Assembly (NCBI RefSeq): GCF_016802725.1
Contig: NC_052679.1
Location: 11,008,138 to 11,072,137 of the forward strand
DNA length: 64,000 nt
Direction of reading: 5' to 3'
DNA from: Solenopsis invicta
Taxonomy: Eukaryota; Arthropoda; Insecta; Hymenoptera; Formicidae
The position numbers and the translations under genes are program-made. Below the pieces are notes generated by a model. The model made no database searches. It was not told the DNA's origin and worked only from the letters and a program-made list of their open reading frames with translations. Positions within the stretch are counted from its first letter, which is position 1, and every line of letters begins with the position of its first letter. Of this stretch, positions 21,799 to 32,173 are shown one piece after another.

Positions 21799-22032
21799 CT
21801 ATGTCTGTAGATTTTACTGTAAAAAAATGTTCAATCCGCCACGTCAGATCCAAAAATTTCATCGTCCAATTAAATATAATGTAGTTTTTTTCTGTATCTA
21901 AGGGTGAGTGCATATACACTAATATACCTCCATTTTCTCCAGTACATTGCTCAACGCTCGAGTATTTCTTTAATTCTAAACTACGTAAAACTTTAGCTCT
22001 AAAAACATTGTTTTCGTTATAATCGGAAAACG
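21799..22032 (-). CDS. Internal exon of a CENP-P-like gene
   Basis: On the minus strand a classic TATTTATTTTCAG acceptor precedes 22032, and ATAG|GTAAGA is the donor after 21799. The 234-nt exon is open throughout: FSDYNENNVFRAKVLRSLEL, then a segment with YSSVEQCTGENGGILVY, MHSPLDTEKNYIIFNWTMKF and LDLTWRIEHFFTVKSTDI. Entry and exit phases are both 1, and the exit fits the last exon at 9939. The pattern of a loop, a strand (YIIFNWTMKF) and a second strand resembles the second RWD domain of CENP-P. That match rests on memory of the family, so the name is tentative; the exon itself is convincing. Confidence 0.78.
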
Positions 22033-22133
22033 CTGAAAATAAATATAGAAAATATATCTTTATCATATGGTACAATTATTATAATAATTTCATTGCAGCG
22101 TTTCAACAATAGATAAGTAGCATCATTTTAATC

Positions 22134-22372
22134 TGTAATGATCACCCGGGGTCTTTTGAACTCCACGCTAACTTTAAAGGTACACAGATCGTTTAAAATC
22201 GGACAACCTTCTATGAAACTAATTTTTATCTGAAAGTATACTATCTTGGGAATACACCCTTAAATTGTTGAATTAGATTAAAATTTTTATGAATATTTTT
22301 GTAAAAAAAGTCAAATTTTGCAGTTTTCTTTTAAATTTGTTTATTATGTTAAACTTATCTAAAAGTATAATA
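22134..22372. repeat. Interspersed repeat, interrupted by mariner
   Basis: Copy of the repeat at 16012-16290. The unit seems to restart just before the mariner and continues after it (23300-23580), suggesting a tandem pair. Confidence 0.6.
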
Positions 22373-23299
22373 TTGGGAGTATGAATTAATTCGGTCCGTT
22401 TTTTTTGTGATCAAAAATGCATTTTTTTTCAGAACAAATTGAATGAACAGATTAATCAAAGTATTGTCCATCACTGGCTACTACTTTGTCCCACCTCTCA
22501 GGCAATTTTCGAATTCCATCTCGAAAAAATGTTTCGTCTTTTGAAGCGATCCAAGTTAGGAGCCAATTTTCAATTTCTTTCTGCGAAAAAAGTGAACCGG
22601 TGTTCTGCCAAATCGTGCTGCATCCGTCGGAATAACCAGTAATCAGATGGAGCGATGACCGGCGAATACGGCGGGTGCGATAAAATATCCTACTTGAACG
22701 TTTTCAAATAAATTTTGACGACTTTTGCGACATGAGGCCAAGCGTTATCATGTAGCTTAATAACTTTGTCATGTCGTGCCTTGCTTGAGAATCATTCCCA
22801 TGGACTTCAATCGTACGGAAACTGTTGGTTGCGTAACTCCCAATGATTCTGCAAGCTCTTCCTGCGTTTGACTCGGATCTTCATCGAGTAATGCCTCCAA
22901 TTCTTTGTCTTTGAATTTTTTGGGCTATCCAGACCGAGGCTTGTCTTCAACGCTAAAATCACCATTCTTGAAACGTCGAAACCATTCCCTACATCATTCA
23001 TCAGTTAGAGCATTGTCACCATAAACTTCTCCCAGCATTCGATGTGCTTCAGTTGCGCTTTTCTTCCAATTAAAACAGAAAACTAAAACCTCCCGCAAAT
23101 GCTGCTTAGTTAATACAAAAGTTGACATTCAACACAGTAAAAAACAAGGATTTTGTATAAAACTCAAAGCGACATGTACTGATTATTAGTGACAAATGTC
23201 TAACTTCTCTGAAACTACCGGAATCAGTTGTCACGATGACACATTCATAACAGCCAGAGCCATTTTTTGAAAACGGACCAAACTAATTTATACTCCTAA
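22373..23299 (-). pseudogene. Internally deleted mariner, TTAGGAGT family
   Basis: The ends TTGGGAGTATGAATTAATT and the inverse at 23299 are flanked by TA. On the minus strand a transposase starts at about 23128 (MSTFVLTKQHLREVLVFCFN) and covers the helix-turn-helix half. The frame then jumps near 22790 to a C-terminal remnant with WIASKDETFFRDGIRKLPER. The central catalytic part is missing, and stop codons occur in both parts. Related elements: 29571-30856, 49141-50052 and 62323-63612. Confidence 0.88.
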
Positions 23300-23302
23300 T
23301 AT

Positions 23303-23668
23303 ATCTTGAAAATACACCCCTAAATTTTTATTAAATTACCTCAAAAATTAAAAATTTTATAAATATTTTTGTAAAAAAAAACAAATTTTGCAGTTTTTTT
23401 ATTTGAATTTTTTCATTATGATAAGTTCTAATTTAAAAAAAAATTATTGGTTGATAAAGAACAGACCTCAAGGTATGTCCAGTAAAATTTTTGCGACGAA
23501 GTATCAAAAAGCTGGCAAATGGTGACTGATTTTGTGCAAAAAGTTCCATTGGACCCCATGTGACCGTTATGTTAGGTTATTATTTGGAAATGTGACCATT
23601 ACGGTTAAATTATTAACATTATGTTATCTATTTAAGATGTAATAATGTATTATGGTTAATAATATATA
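23303..23668. other. Remaining part of the interrupted repeat and spacer
   Basis: Continuation of the 16012-type repeat to about 23580, then unassigned sequence. Confidence 0.45.
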
Positions 23669-24376
23669 CAAGATGTCCCATTTTAATGTCTCCCCTCAGA
23701 TGGTATCATTAGTTTCACCTTGAATAGTTGCTTGAAGATCACGTAAAGGTTACCTGGGCTTTCCCCCTAATTTTTATTGCACATTCTTGTAAATCATCTT
23801 GAGAGTTTTCCAAAACAATACAATTAAGTACCTTTTCGTTAAGTACTTGTTAAGTTATAAGGCAAGAGCGGTATATGTGTACACAATTTTTGTAGATGTT
23901 CAAAAATACTACTATTTATGAAATTCCTATCGCAGTCGCAAAGACAATTTGAGACAATGGAAGATACTCTAATAACCTGTAAATTAATCGGAAAAAGGAA
24001 TTTTACAACGCAATTTAAAAAAAAAAGCACTGTAAATCACTATTCGACGTAATGATAGCGTCAGTCGTCGAGCAGTTCAATTGCACACTCAAAAATGACA
24101 TGTGGAAACTGTTCACGTCCTACATACATATGTAAAAATTACAAATGGATCGACTCGTTGGAGTATTAGATTATAACGCGCAAAAGCATCAAACTATTGG
24201 CATGTGACCCATCGACATTACTTAAATTTCGCGAACGCCGACAAGTCCTGCACTGGAAAAAAATCGGTTCAAGTAAATCTGATCTTAAAAAATTTTAAAC
24301 TAGAGAGATATTCGACCGATACATGTAACATACAATTTCAAATAAGAAAGCCTATTCGGTCATAGCTAGATCTTAA

Positions 24377-24793
24377 TGCTTTTATATATACGTGTGATTT
24401 TATATACTTTCTCAGACTCAACCAAACTACGCGCCGTTACTTTCGGTCATATAACACAGTTATGATCGAATAAGAGCTAGTAATATCACTCTTATTAAAT
24501 TAAAATTAATTTAATAATACTTGATGCTTACTAGCATCTATATTAACCCTTCCCCCCCCCCCTGAAAAAACTGTAAAGAATTTATTGCGAAAAATATCAC
24601 CTTTCAGGGGGGGAAAGGGTTAATATAGATGCTAGTAAGCATCAAGTATTATTAAATTAATTTTAATTTAATAAGAGTGATATTAATAGCTCTTATTCAA
24701 TCATAATTGTGTTATATGACCGAAAGTAACGGCGCGCAGTTTGGTTGAGTCTGAGAAAGTATATAAAATCACACGTATATATAAAAGCACTAA
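24377..24793. mobile_element. Hairpin MITE inserted in the left arm of the palindrome
   Basis: ATGCTTTTATATATACGTG and its inverse at the right form arms of about 190 bp. The stem includes a 12-C run facing an 8-G run near the apex. The opposite arm of the host palindrome (AGATCTTACAAGGGC near 26110) lacks this insert, which shows that it is a later insertion. Confidence 0.85.
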
Positions 24794-24980
24794 CAAGGGC
24801 ACCACACACAACCCGGGTCACCGATTTTGATGAAACTTTACAGTTATGTAGTATTAGTATAGAAGTACTAAATGCTAAACGGAGACGATGCACTACTCAA
24901 CCGTTGACGTGAAATCGTTGTTTGAATTTCACCATATAGCTTTAATACCATAACATTGAAGGAGTTTGGCAAGTAGCAGC

Positions 24981-25050
24981 GTGGTGTGGCGGACAGCGCG
25001 AGCGCCTATAGTTTTGCAGGTCGCGGCCGTCGCGGGTTCGAGTCCACAAG
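24981..25050 (+). ncRNA. tRNA-like sequence with pol III A and B boxes (left arm)
   Basis: TGGCGGACAGCG (24987-24998) resembles an A box, and GGTTCGAGTCC (25035-25045) is an exact B-box consensus, 37 bp apart. The sequence between does not fold as an obvious functional tRNA with a clear anticodon arm, and no CCA or acceptor pairing is evident. It is best read as a tRNA-derived promoter, such as a SINE head. An inverted copy lies in the other arm. Confidence 0.6.
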
Positions 25051-25087
25051 TTTTTTTTTTTTTCTTTTACCCAGTACTCTTATTGTT

Positions 25088-25126
<39 letters not shown>

Positions 25127-25217
25127 AAATATATAATAAATAATACACAGATATAGATATAATAATACGCAAAAAATCTTCTCTGCATTCGAACTTTTGT
25201 TAGTTTACTTTATATAC

Positions 25218-25266
<49 letters not shown>

Positions 25267-25611
25267 GATTTATATGGATGGCGAGATATTTATATGATAT
25301 ATTTGATTGTGAGAGTTAATATGCATATTTATTTATGTGTAAGTACAAAAACAATTACAAATGAATTTATTCGTCATCTTGCTCTGTAATTTTGCACACT
25401 TTCGGGTCATAATAATTACAAAAACAAGTAATAAAATTCACAGCTAGTTTTAAGAATGTCTTTTATGCATTTGTATTGCTGTTGGAATTATATTGACACA
25501 GCTGCAGCCCCTCTTCCCTAGAATTGTTTTTGTACTTACACATAAATAAATATGCATATTAACTCTCACAATCAAATATATCATATAAATATCTCGCCAT
25601 CCATATAAATC

Positions 25612-25676
<65 letters not shown>

Positions 25677-25767
25677 GTATATAAAGTAAACTAACAAAAG
25701 TTCGAATGCAGAGAAGATTTTTTGCGTATTATTATATCTATATCTGTGTATTATTTATTATATATTT

Positions 25768-25820
<53 letters not shown>

Positions 25821-25857
25821 AACAATAAGAGTACTGGATAAAAGAAAAAAAAAAAAC

Positions 25858-25930
25858 TTGTGGACTCGAACCCGCGACGGCCGCGACCTGCAAAACTATA
25901 GGCGCTCGCGCTGTCCGCCACATCACACTG
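25858..25930 (-). ncRNA. tRNA-like sequence, inverted copy (right arm)
   Basis: Reverse complement of 24981-25050, including GGACTCGAACC (B box read in reverse). Only a few substitutions separate it from the left-arm copy. Confidence 0.6.
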
Positions 25931-26610
25931 CTACTTGCCAAACTCCTTCAATGTTACGGTATTAAAGCTATATGGTGAAATTCAAACAACGATTTCACGT
26001 CAACGGTTGAGTAGTGCATCGTCTCCGTTTAGCATTTAGTACTTCTATACTAATACTACATAACTGTAAAGTTTCATCAAAATCGGTGACCCGGGTTGTG
26101 TGTGGTGCCCTTGTAAGATCTAGCTATGACTGAATAGGCCTTCTTATTTGAAATTGTATGTTAAAAAATTTTGTTTGCGTAAAGAAAAATTTTCTATATT
26201 TTTTAACTCACGTTACTTAGAAAATGCAATAAAAAATATAAAATACTAGGGAAGTACTGATACCTTTTAATTAGGGAACTACCGATACTCTAACATTATA
26301 TCTCTTATTGCATTTTCTTGTTGTCAATTTCGAGAACTTTTCAAAACACTATAAATAAGTTTATTTTGGTTAAGTACTTTTCGAGTTATGACGCTTAAAA
26401 GTTATAGTACACAGTAGCTTTCAAATCTTACAACTTAGAAAGTACTCAACAAAAATAAACTTTTTTGTAGAATTTTCGAAAGTTCTTGACACTAGCTATT
26501 CTGGAATCAAAAATAGGGTGTTCCATTTAAAAAAGTTAATGTGATTTCGATGTGACCTTAATGACACCATCCAAGGTGATAAGATCATTAAATAGATCTT
26601 TCAAAATATA

Positions 26611-27930
26611 CGAGGTCTGGCTATTAAATAACGAGACTGTTTATGAAAAAGAGTTTTATTTTAAAAATTATTCTACAATCGAATGCTCCCCTTCAATGTA
26701 CTCCCCTCCCCTCGCCACACACCGTTCCATTCGTTTTTTCCATTGGTCAAAGCAATGCTGGAAGTCTTTTTTTTGTAAGAGCATTTAGGAGCTCCGCCGA
26801 TTTTCGCTTCACTTCTTCCATCGACTCGAACCAGGTTCCTTTTAAGGCAGATTTGGAAACAGGAAAAAGTCACAGGGTGCTAAATCGGGCGAGTACGGCG
26901 CGTGTTCGAGCACTGGAGTGCCTCTAGAGGCTAAATAACGCTTCACAGACAGCGCGTTATGGGCAGGTGCGTTGTCCTAGTGCAAGATCCACGATTCGTT
27001 TTTCCACAACTCCGGTCGTTTCTTACGAACTCTCTCTCGCAGTCTTGCCAAAACTTTCAAATAGTAAGTTTGGTTTACAGTTTGACCCTCTGGAACCCAT
27101 TCAGTCATCACGATGCCGTTGATGTCGAAAAAAACGATTAGCATGGCTTTAAATTTTGATTTCGACATCCTTGCTTTTTTCATTCTTGGCGATGCAGGAG
27201 TTTTCCAGTGCATGGATTGCCGTTTAGTTTCAACATCGTATTGGAATATCCAGGTTTCATTGCAAGTGATGATGTTTTCTATCAATTCAGGCTCTTTATC
27301 TAACCTCTCAAGAAAATCTGAGCAGATCTGTTGACGGACGAGTTTTTGATCAGGCGTCAAATTTTTTGGGACCAACTTCGCACGGATTTTCTTCATGTTC
27401 AATTCGTCATGTAAAATTTTTCTGACAGTTTCTTTATCGGCGTTTACAGTCTCAGCAATCATCCAAATGCTCATACAACGATCTCCGCGCACAATTTCAT
27501 TGATTTTGGTCACCATTTGCGGAGTTGAAACAGAGACAGGTCCACCTGGACATTGATCACTGACTTTGGTGTTCTCTCGGCCTTCAGAAAACCGTTTATA
27601 CCATTCGAAAACACGCGCACGAGATAGAGAATTCTCACCATAGGCTTCTTTCAACAACTTATAGCACTCAGTCGGAGTTTTTTTTAATTTAACGAGAAAT
27701 TTCACATTGATCCGTTGCTCGTGTTTTTCGTCATACATTGTTATCGGCACGAGAAAAAAACACGTTCGTTTCTAAACTCTATAGAAAAAATACTACTGCA
27801 GCGACAAAAACGTGTTTTTGTACTGGAATAGCAGACACTTCCAGCTATCCAACGCTGCATTTGTTTTCCACCCTACCCCTCTAGGACGCCTTCGGCGCGC
27901 GCAGTCTCGTTATTTAATAGCCAGACCTCG
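26611..27930 (-). mobile_element. Mariner element with CGAGGTCTGGCTATTAAA ends
   Basis: The ends CGAGGTCTGGCTATTAAAT and the exact inverse are flanked by TA (26609-26610, 27931-27932). Its length of 1320 bp is full size for mariner. The transposase occupies 26680-27750 on the minus strand. Confidence 0.93.
26680..27750 (-). pseudogene. Mariner transposase, nearly full length but mutated
   Basis: The frame is open from 27750 to 26977, with the probable start at MYDEKHEQRINVKFLVKL. The bipartite helix-turn-helix includes NSLSRARVFEWYKRFSEG and KETVRKILHDELNMKK. The position of the first catalytic Asp reads TCNETWIF, where mariners have GDETW, so Asp has become Asn. A stop codon falls right before DNAPAH at the second Asp. 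The third motif YSPDLAPCDFFLF remains. At least one more frame lesion occurs downstream. Inactive, but young by its intact ends. Confidence 0.92.
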
Positions 27931-28063
27931 TATAACTTTTGTCTAAACATATTTTTGATTGGACCTAATCCTGCAAAAATAAAAAGGGTGTACGGGTAGT
28001 CTGAAACACCCTGTATATAATACTTTGAGTATTATATATAAAACTTTTTGCAGTTTTGTAATT

Positions 28064-29150
28064 ATGGCTGATTATCTGCTAAACGAAATAGTCGACATGT
28101 ATTTTGGGTGAGGGTTGGAAGTAATTATAGCGCAGCGGAAAAGCTATATGCTGAAAGGTATCCTAACAGACGTCATTCGTGTATTAGAAAGACCTTTAAA
28201 AAATTACCGAGAGAACACAACAGAGCAGTTTAAAAAGAATACGGCAAAAACCGGGCCAAATGCAGCAAATTCATTGGTTGTCTTGCAACTGTATTGAATC
28301 CCCATTTCCACCAGACGGGATCCGATAGCGCACGGTGAGTTAACCCATCAACCAATCATCTTAACTTATCTAACCCAAACAACGAAAAAACTCTAGGCAT
28401 CGGTCGTTGTGAGTGGTGGTGGGCTATTGGTCCCGTGCGCTATCGGGATCCGCCCATTTCCACCAGATAAATCGAGAGACAACACGATATATAAAAATCG
28501 ACAGCAAATCGTATAATTAAAATAAATTAAATCCCTACCATATCCCTTTAATCCATCAATTAGAATCGAGGGATTTTGTGCAAAACTTGCAATTTTGTAA
28601 CTGAGCTTTGAATCAAATTCAAAAACAATGGTCTATCAAAGACAATGGTCTATTAACGTTTAAGCAGGTATTTTTGGAAATAACATCACAGGCCTGTACT
28701 TTTTTTGAATCTGACTATGAGAAACTATTTTGTGTTTCTTCAGAATAATCTGCCCAACCTTTTAAGACCAAGTCATTATATCAATAATAATTTGGTCAAC
28801 CAAATGTGGTTTCAGCAGGATGGAGAACCAGTTTCAAATATGACTATCCAAAACGTTATAAATAATTTTTAAATAATTCCAAACTAGATGGATTGAAATG
28901 AATAATCAGACTCACAAATGGCCACCAAGATCACCTGATTTAAACCCGTGCAATTTTTGATTTTAAAGATACATAAAACAAAAAGTTCATGCGGAAGAGT
29001 CTACATTAATGGAAAACATTAAAGAGCGTATTCGATAAGCATGTACAAATATAAACGTAGATGTCCTTCAAAAAGTGCAAGATAATTTTTGCCGTAGATA
29101 CGTAAATAGGTTAGATGTTTATATCCAAGTAAATGAGAGACTTTTCAAAC
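28064..29150 (+). pseudogene. Decayed IS630/mariner-type transposase
   Basis: Starts MADYLLNEIVDMYFG, then after a frame change NYSAAEKLYAERYPNRRHS, the same N-terminal motif as the transposase at 42888-45636. Downstream fragments include QQDGEPVSNMTIQNVI-like and WPPRSPDLNPCN-like readings in shifting frames (28810-28960). Many frameshifts and stops; a MULE-type MITE sits at 28313-28455. It is probably the transposase of the 23669-29545 element. Confidence 0.7.
28313..28455. mobile_element. MULE-like MITE (target duplication ATTTCCACC)
   Basis: Same family as 470-611, with CCGATAGCGCACGG ends. ATTTCCACC stands at 28304-28312 and 28456-28464, an exact 9-bp duplication. Confidence 0.88.
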
Positions 29151-29570
29151 ATCGACAATACACATGTCCCGATCTTGCTTTGACCGGCCGGATCAACATC
29201 GGATTTTGCCTTTATTGGCCGGTACATTTTGGGTAATGTTAATACCGGCACATACTGCAACTTTCAAGCCTCATAATTCGAAAAGTACTTAACAAAAAGA
29301 TACTTAATTATAGTGTTTTAGAAAGTTTTCGAGATAATCTACAAGAATATAGAATAAAAAGTTGGGAGTTTTATTTAAGAAATTGAATGTAATCTTCACA
29401 TGACTTTCAAGCAACTATTCAAGATCAAACTAATAACACTATTTCATGTTCCTTTCAAAGCCATACAACTTTTGTTTGAAACATTTTTTTTCTAAGATCA
29501 AAAATAAAAATTATTTTGGGTGGAACATTAAAATAGGACACCCTGTATATTTTTTAATAAAAAAATAATA

Positions 29571-30856
29571 TTAGGAGTACAAATTGAAAACCGCCGTTTT
29601 CCAGTAGATGGTGCCAGCGGTAAATGTTGGCGCCAAACGTTAGATCAAAAATTTTAAATGTAAGGTTGGGCATCTGGCAACAATTCCTTATCATTGCAGT
29701 TGTGAATTTTTATCGGCGTTATATATTTTTTTGTGATCGAAAATCTCGAAATTTGTGCCCAATAAGCGTCATTTGCGGGAAGTTTTGCTTTTTACCTTTA
29801 ATTCGAAAAAATCTGCGGCTGAGGCGCGTCGAATGATTGTAAAAACTTATGGTGAGACTTCCATTAGTGAAAGAACGTGTCGAGAATGGTTCCAACGCTT
29901 CAAAAGTGGTGATTTCGGCGTAGAAGACAAGGAGCGTCCCGGACAGGTGAAAAAGTTTGAAGACGCACAATTGGAAACATTACTGAATGAAGATTCATCT
30001 CAAACGCAACAGGAGCTTGCAGATTCATTGGGCGTGACTCAACAAGCTATTTCACATCGTTTGAAAACCATGGGAATGATCCAAAAGCATGGACACTGGG
30101 TGCCATACGAATTAAAGCCGAGAGACGTTAAACGGCGTTTTTTCGCGTTCGAACAGCTGCTCCAACGGCAAAAACGGAAGGGTTTTCTGCATCGTATTGT
30201 AACCGGCGATGAAAAGTGGATCCATTATGATAATCCAAAGCGAAAAAAATCGTGGAGTTACCGCGGCCATGCATCAACATCAACGGCCAAGCCAAACATC
30301 CATGGCTCGAAGCTCATGCTGTGTATTTGGTGGGGCCAGCTCGGCGTGATTTATTATGAGCTGTTGCAACCGGATGAAACCATCGCAGGAGCTCGCTACC
30401 GAACACAACTAATGCGTTTGAGCCGAGCATTGCAGGAAAAACGGCCATAATACGAGCAAAGACACGAAAAAGTGATGTTGCTGCATGACAACGCTCGGCC
30501 ACATGTTGCTCAGGTCGTTAAAACCAATCTGGAAACATTGAAATGGGACGTCTTACCTCATCCGCCGTATTCTCCTGACATCGCCCCTTCAGATTACCAC
30601 TTGTTCCGATCAATGGCACATGGCCTGGCTGAGCAGCACTTCCATTATTACGAAGAGGCCAAAAACTGGGTCGACTCGTGGATCGCCGCAAAAGACGAGC
30701 AGTTTTTTCGACGCGGGATTCTTATGCTGCCCGAAAGGTGGGAGAAAGTAGTGGCCAGCGCTGGACAATACTTTCAAGAATAAGTATGTAACCATTTTTC
30801 AACAATCAATCCTCAAATTTTGACAAAAAACGGCGGTTTTCAATTTGTACTCCTAA
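29571..30856 (+). mobile_element. Mariner element, TTAGGAGT family, full length
   Basis: The ends TTAGGAGTACAAATTGAAAA and the inverse are flanked by TA (29569-29570, 30857-30858). Length 1286 bp. It lies a few bases outside the 29545 end of the long-TIR element. Confidence 0.94.
29743..30783 (+). pseudogene. Mariner DD34D transposase with one stop and lost start
   Basis: The reading frame matches 49313 onward, but the start codon there (ATG of MSKFVPNKRHLRE) reads ATC here at 29743. From 29755 the frame is open to 30450, where CAA has become TAA after QEKRP, then open again to TAA at 30781-30783. All three catalytic positions are present: VTGDEKW, LLHDNARP and YSPDIAPSDYHLF, with 34 residues between the second and third Asp. 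The amino half shows a helix-turn-helix (QQELADSLGVTQQAISHRLK). This is one of the two best preserved transposases here, but it would not make the full protein. Confidence 0.93.
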
Positions 30857-31035
30857 TACTATAGAAATTCAATTTGTCAATAAAACTCTTATTGTATAAA
30901 AAACAAATTCTCAATTTCGTAGATTTTTATAACTATATTTATTTTTACATTGTAACAAAAATTGAATAAAATTAATATGTAAAGCGTGTTTCTAAATTAT
31001 CAAAAAAAACTAAAATTTAAAAACATTTTTATTAT

Positions 31036-31101
31036 TTAAAATTCCGGTTCTTCTAATTTTCTCAAATCATACATGAAGCATTCCACGTGAAAGAGGTCCA
31101 C
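31036..31101 (-). other. Exon-like block of unknown gene (terminal exon candidate)
   Basis: On the minus strand a TTTATTTTTAG acceptor precedes 31101, followed by 21 codons (VDLFHVECFMYDLRKLEEPEF) and TAA. Downstream minus-strand sequence holds AATAAA-type signals. The opposite arm of the surrounding palindrome keeps the acceptor and the first part but diverges within the block. It could be a missing exon of the CENP-P-like gene (phase 0 start), but the stop codon and lack of a donor argue against a simple fit. Confidence 0.4.
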
Positions 31102-31575
31102 CTAAAAATAAACGGGATTTTTTAAATAATAATGAAAACATGTTAGTGAACGTATTGCATAAGATTAATGATAAAAAAAATAAGTATTATATGTCTTGCA
31201 TCAAAAATATTGAAGGTTATTATTTAAATTAAGAAAAAAATGTTTTTTAGCATTTTTAGCTAAAATTAAAAAATTTTTAAAAACATGATTTTTTTAGAAT
31301 TTTTTCTATACTTTTAGATAAAAATATTAATTTTAGCGAGAAAAATTTAATAGTATCAAAAAAATTAATTTTTTAATTTTAAATAAAAAAATAAACAATT
31401 TTATCCATTTTTAAAATCTAAAAAAATTTTTTAAAATACTTCAATACATGTAGAATATAGCATCAAAAAGCAAATTTTGGGTTTGCAATGGAATCCTCTC
31501 GAAAATAAATATTTTTATCAATACAAAATTATAATTTTAACCAAAAACTAGATAATATCAATTTTTATTTTCTAA

Positions 31576-31950
31576 TTATTTAGTACTACGTAAATAATAT
31601 ATTTTTAACAAATAACATAAAATAAAAAAATAGCTGCAAAGTCTGCGTTTTACATTACTTAGACTTATTAATTTTTTTATATTTTTTAGAAAAAAGTCTT
31701 GTTTTTCATCAAAACCGAATTTTTTTAAAATTAATTGATCTTCGTTCGCAGGAATAATCGCATGATATTTTAATGTACCTAGAATAGTTTTTGCTAATAC
31801 GAATCTTGGTTCCAGAAACTTACTTAATTTGCCGTGATTTGTTTTCGAACTAAATAAAATTGTTGTCTCTTTCATATTATTTATAGCCCACAGATACAAT
31901 GCCTCAGCATTGAGAATTATACTTCCTTGTAAACTAGTTTTCCTTGCTAA
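31576..31950 (-). other. Exon-like open block, unrecognised, duplicated in inverse
   Basis: A continuous minus-strand frame reads SLQGSIILNAEALYLWAINN, then MKETTILFSSKTNHGKLSKF, LEPRFVLAKTILGTLKYHAI and IPANEDQLILKKFGFDEKQ. Composition is that of a real globular protein and is far less A/T-biased than its surroundings. A diverged, frameshifted inverse copy occurs at about 33985-34250. I do not recognise the family. It could be a host exon captured in an inverted duplication or an ORF of an unknown transposon. Confidence 0.45.
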
Positions 31951-31972
31951 TCATTTTAAACCAATACCATCA

Positions 31973-32168
31973 CAGGGACCTTTCCTATGTGCTGTAGTAA
32001 AGAAGTGCTATTCGGCAGTGATACCAAAAAAATTTTGCGCATGGTAAAGCAAATTATAATTTTTAAATTATAATTATTAAATTGGAATTTGCTTTACCAT
32101 GTGCGAGATTTTTTTAGTATCACGGCCGAATAGCACTTCTTTACTACAGCACATGGAAAAGGTCACTG
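31973..32168. mobile_element. Hairpin MITE at the palindrome centre
   Basis: CAGGGACCTTTCC and GGAAAAGGTCACTG ends, with long complementary arms containing GTAGTAAAGAAGTGCTATTC. It occupies the original tip of the inverted duplication. Confidence 0.78.
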
Positions 32169-32173
32169 TTATA

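Larger units (their letters stand above)
24325..26162. mobile_element. Large palindrome with tRNA-like sequence in both arms
   Basis: The outer arm CAATTTCAAATAAGAAAG through GCTAGATCTTA (24333-24376) pairs with 26112-26155. After an inserted hairpin the arm resumes at 24796 (AGGGCACCACACACAACC) and stays nearly identical to its inverse up to about 25356 versus 25525. Each arm contains a (TA)n tract and a tRNA-like block. The central loop of about 170 bp is unique. No protein is encoded. Confidence 0.88.
26163..28014. mobile_element. Foldback segment related to 41220-41980, hosting a mariner
   Basis: Shares blocks such as GCATTTTCTTGTTGTCAATT, AAGTACTCAACAAAAATAAAC and GGTGTTCCATTTAAAAAAG with 41220-41980. 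It ends in AAACACCCTG before TA at 28015. The mariner at 26611-27930 interrupts it. The left border is not resolved. Confidence 0.55.
23669..29545. mobile_element. Probable 5.9-kb long-TIR transposon, heavily invaded
   Basis: The left end CAAGATGTCCCATTTTAA (23669) and right end TTAAAATAGGACACCCTG (29545) are inverted and followed by TA. Their inner sequences (CACCTTGAATAGTTGCTTG and CAAGCAACTATTCAAG) also pair. A decayed transposase lies at 28064-29150. The middle holds a large palindrome (24325-26162), another foldback segment (about 26180-28014) and a mariner (26611-27930). Pairing of the two ends is an inference from order and orientation. Confidence 0.55.

Noticed and set aside
24981..25050. 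A functional tRNA gene
   Set aside because: A and B boxes are present, but I could not build a complete cloverleaf with an anticodon arm, and an inverted copy lies in the same palindrome.
26977..27141. Plus-strand frames over the mariner at 26611-27930
   Set aside because: Antisense shadows of the transposase.
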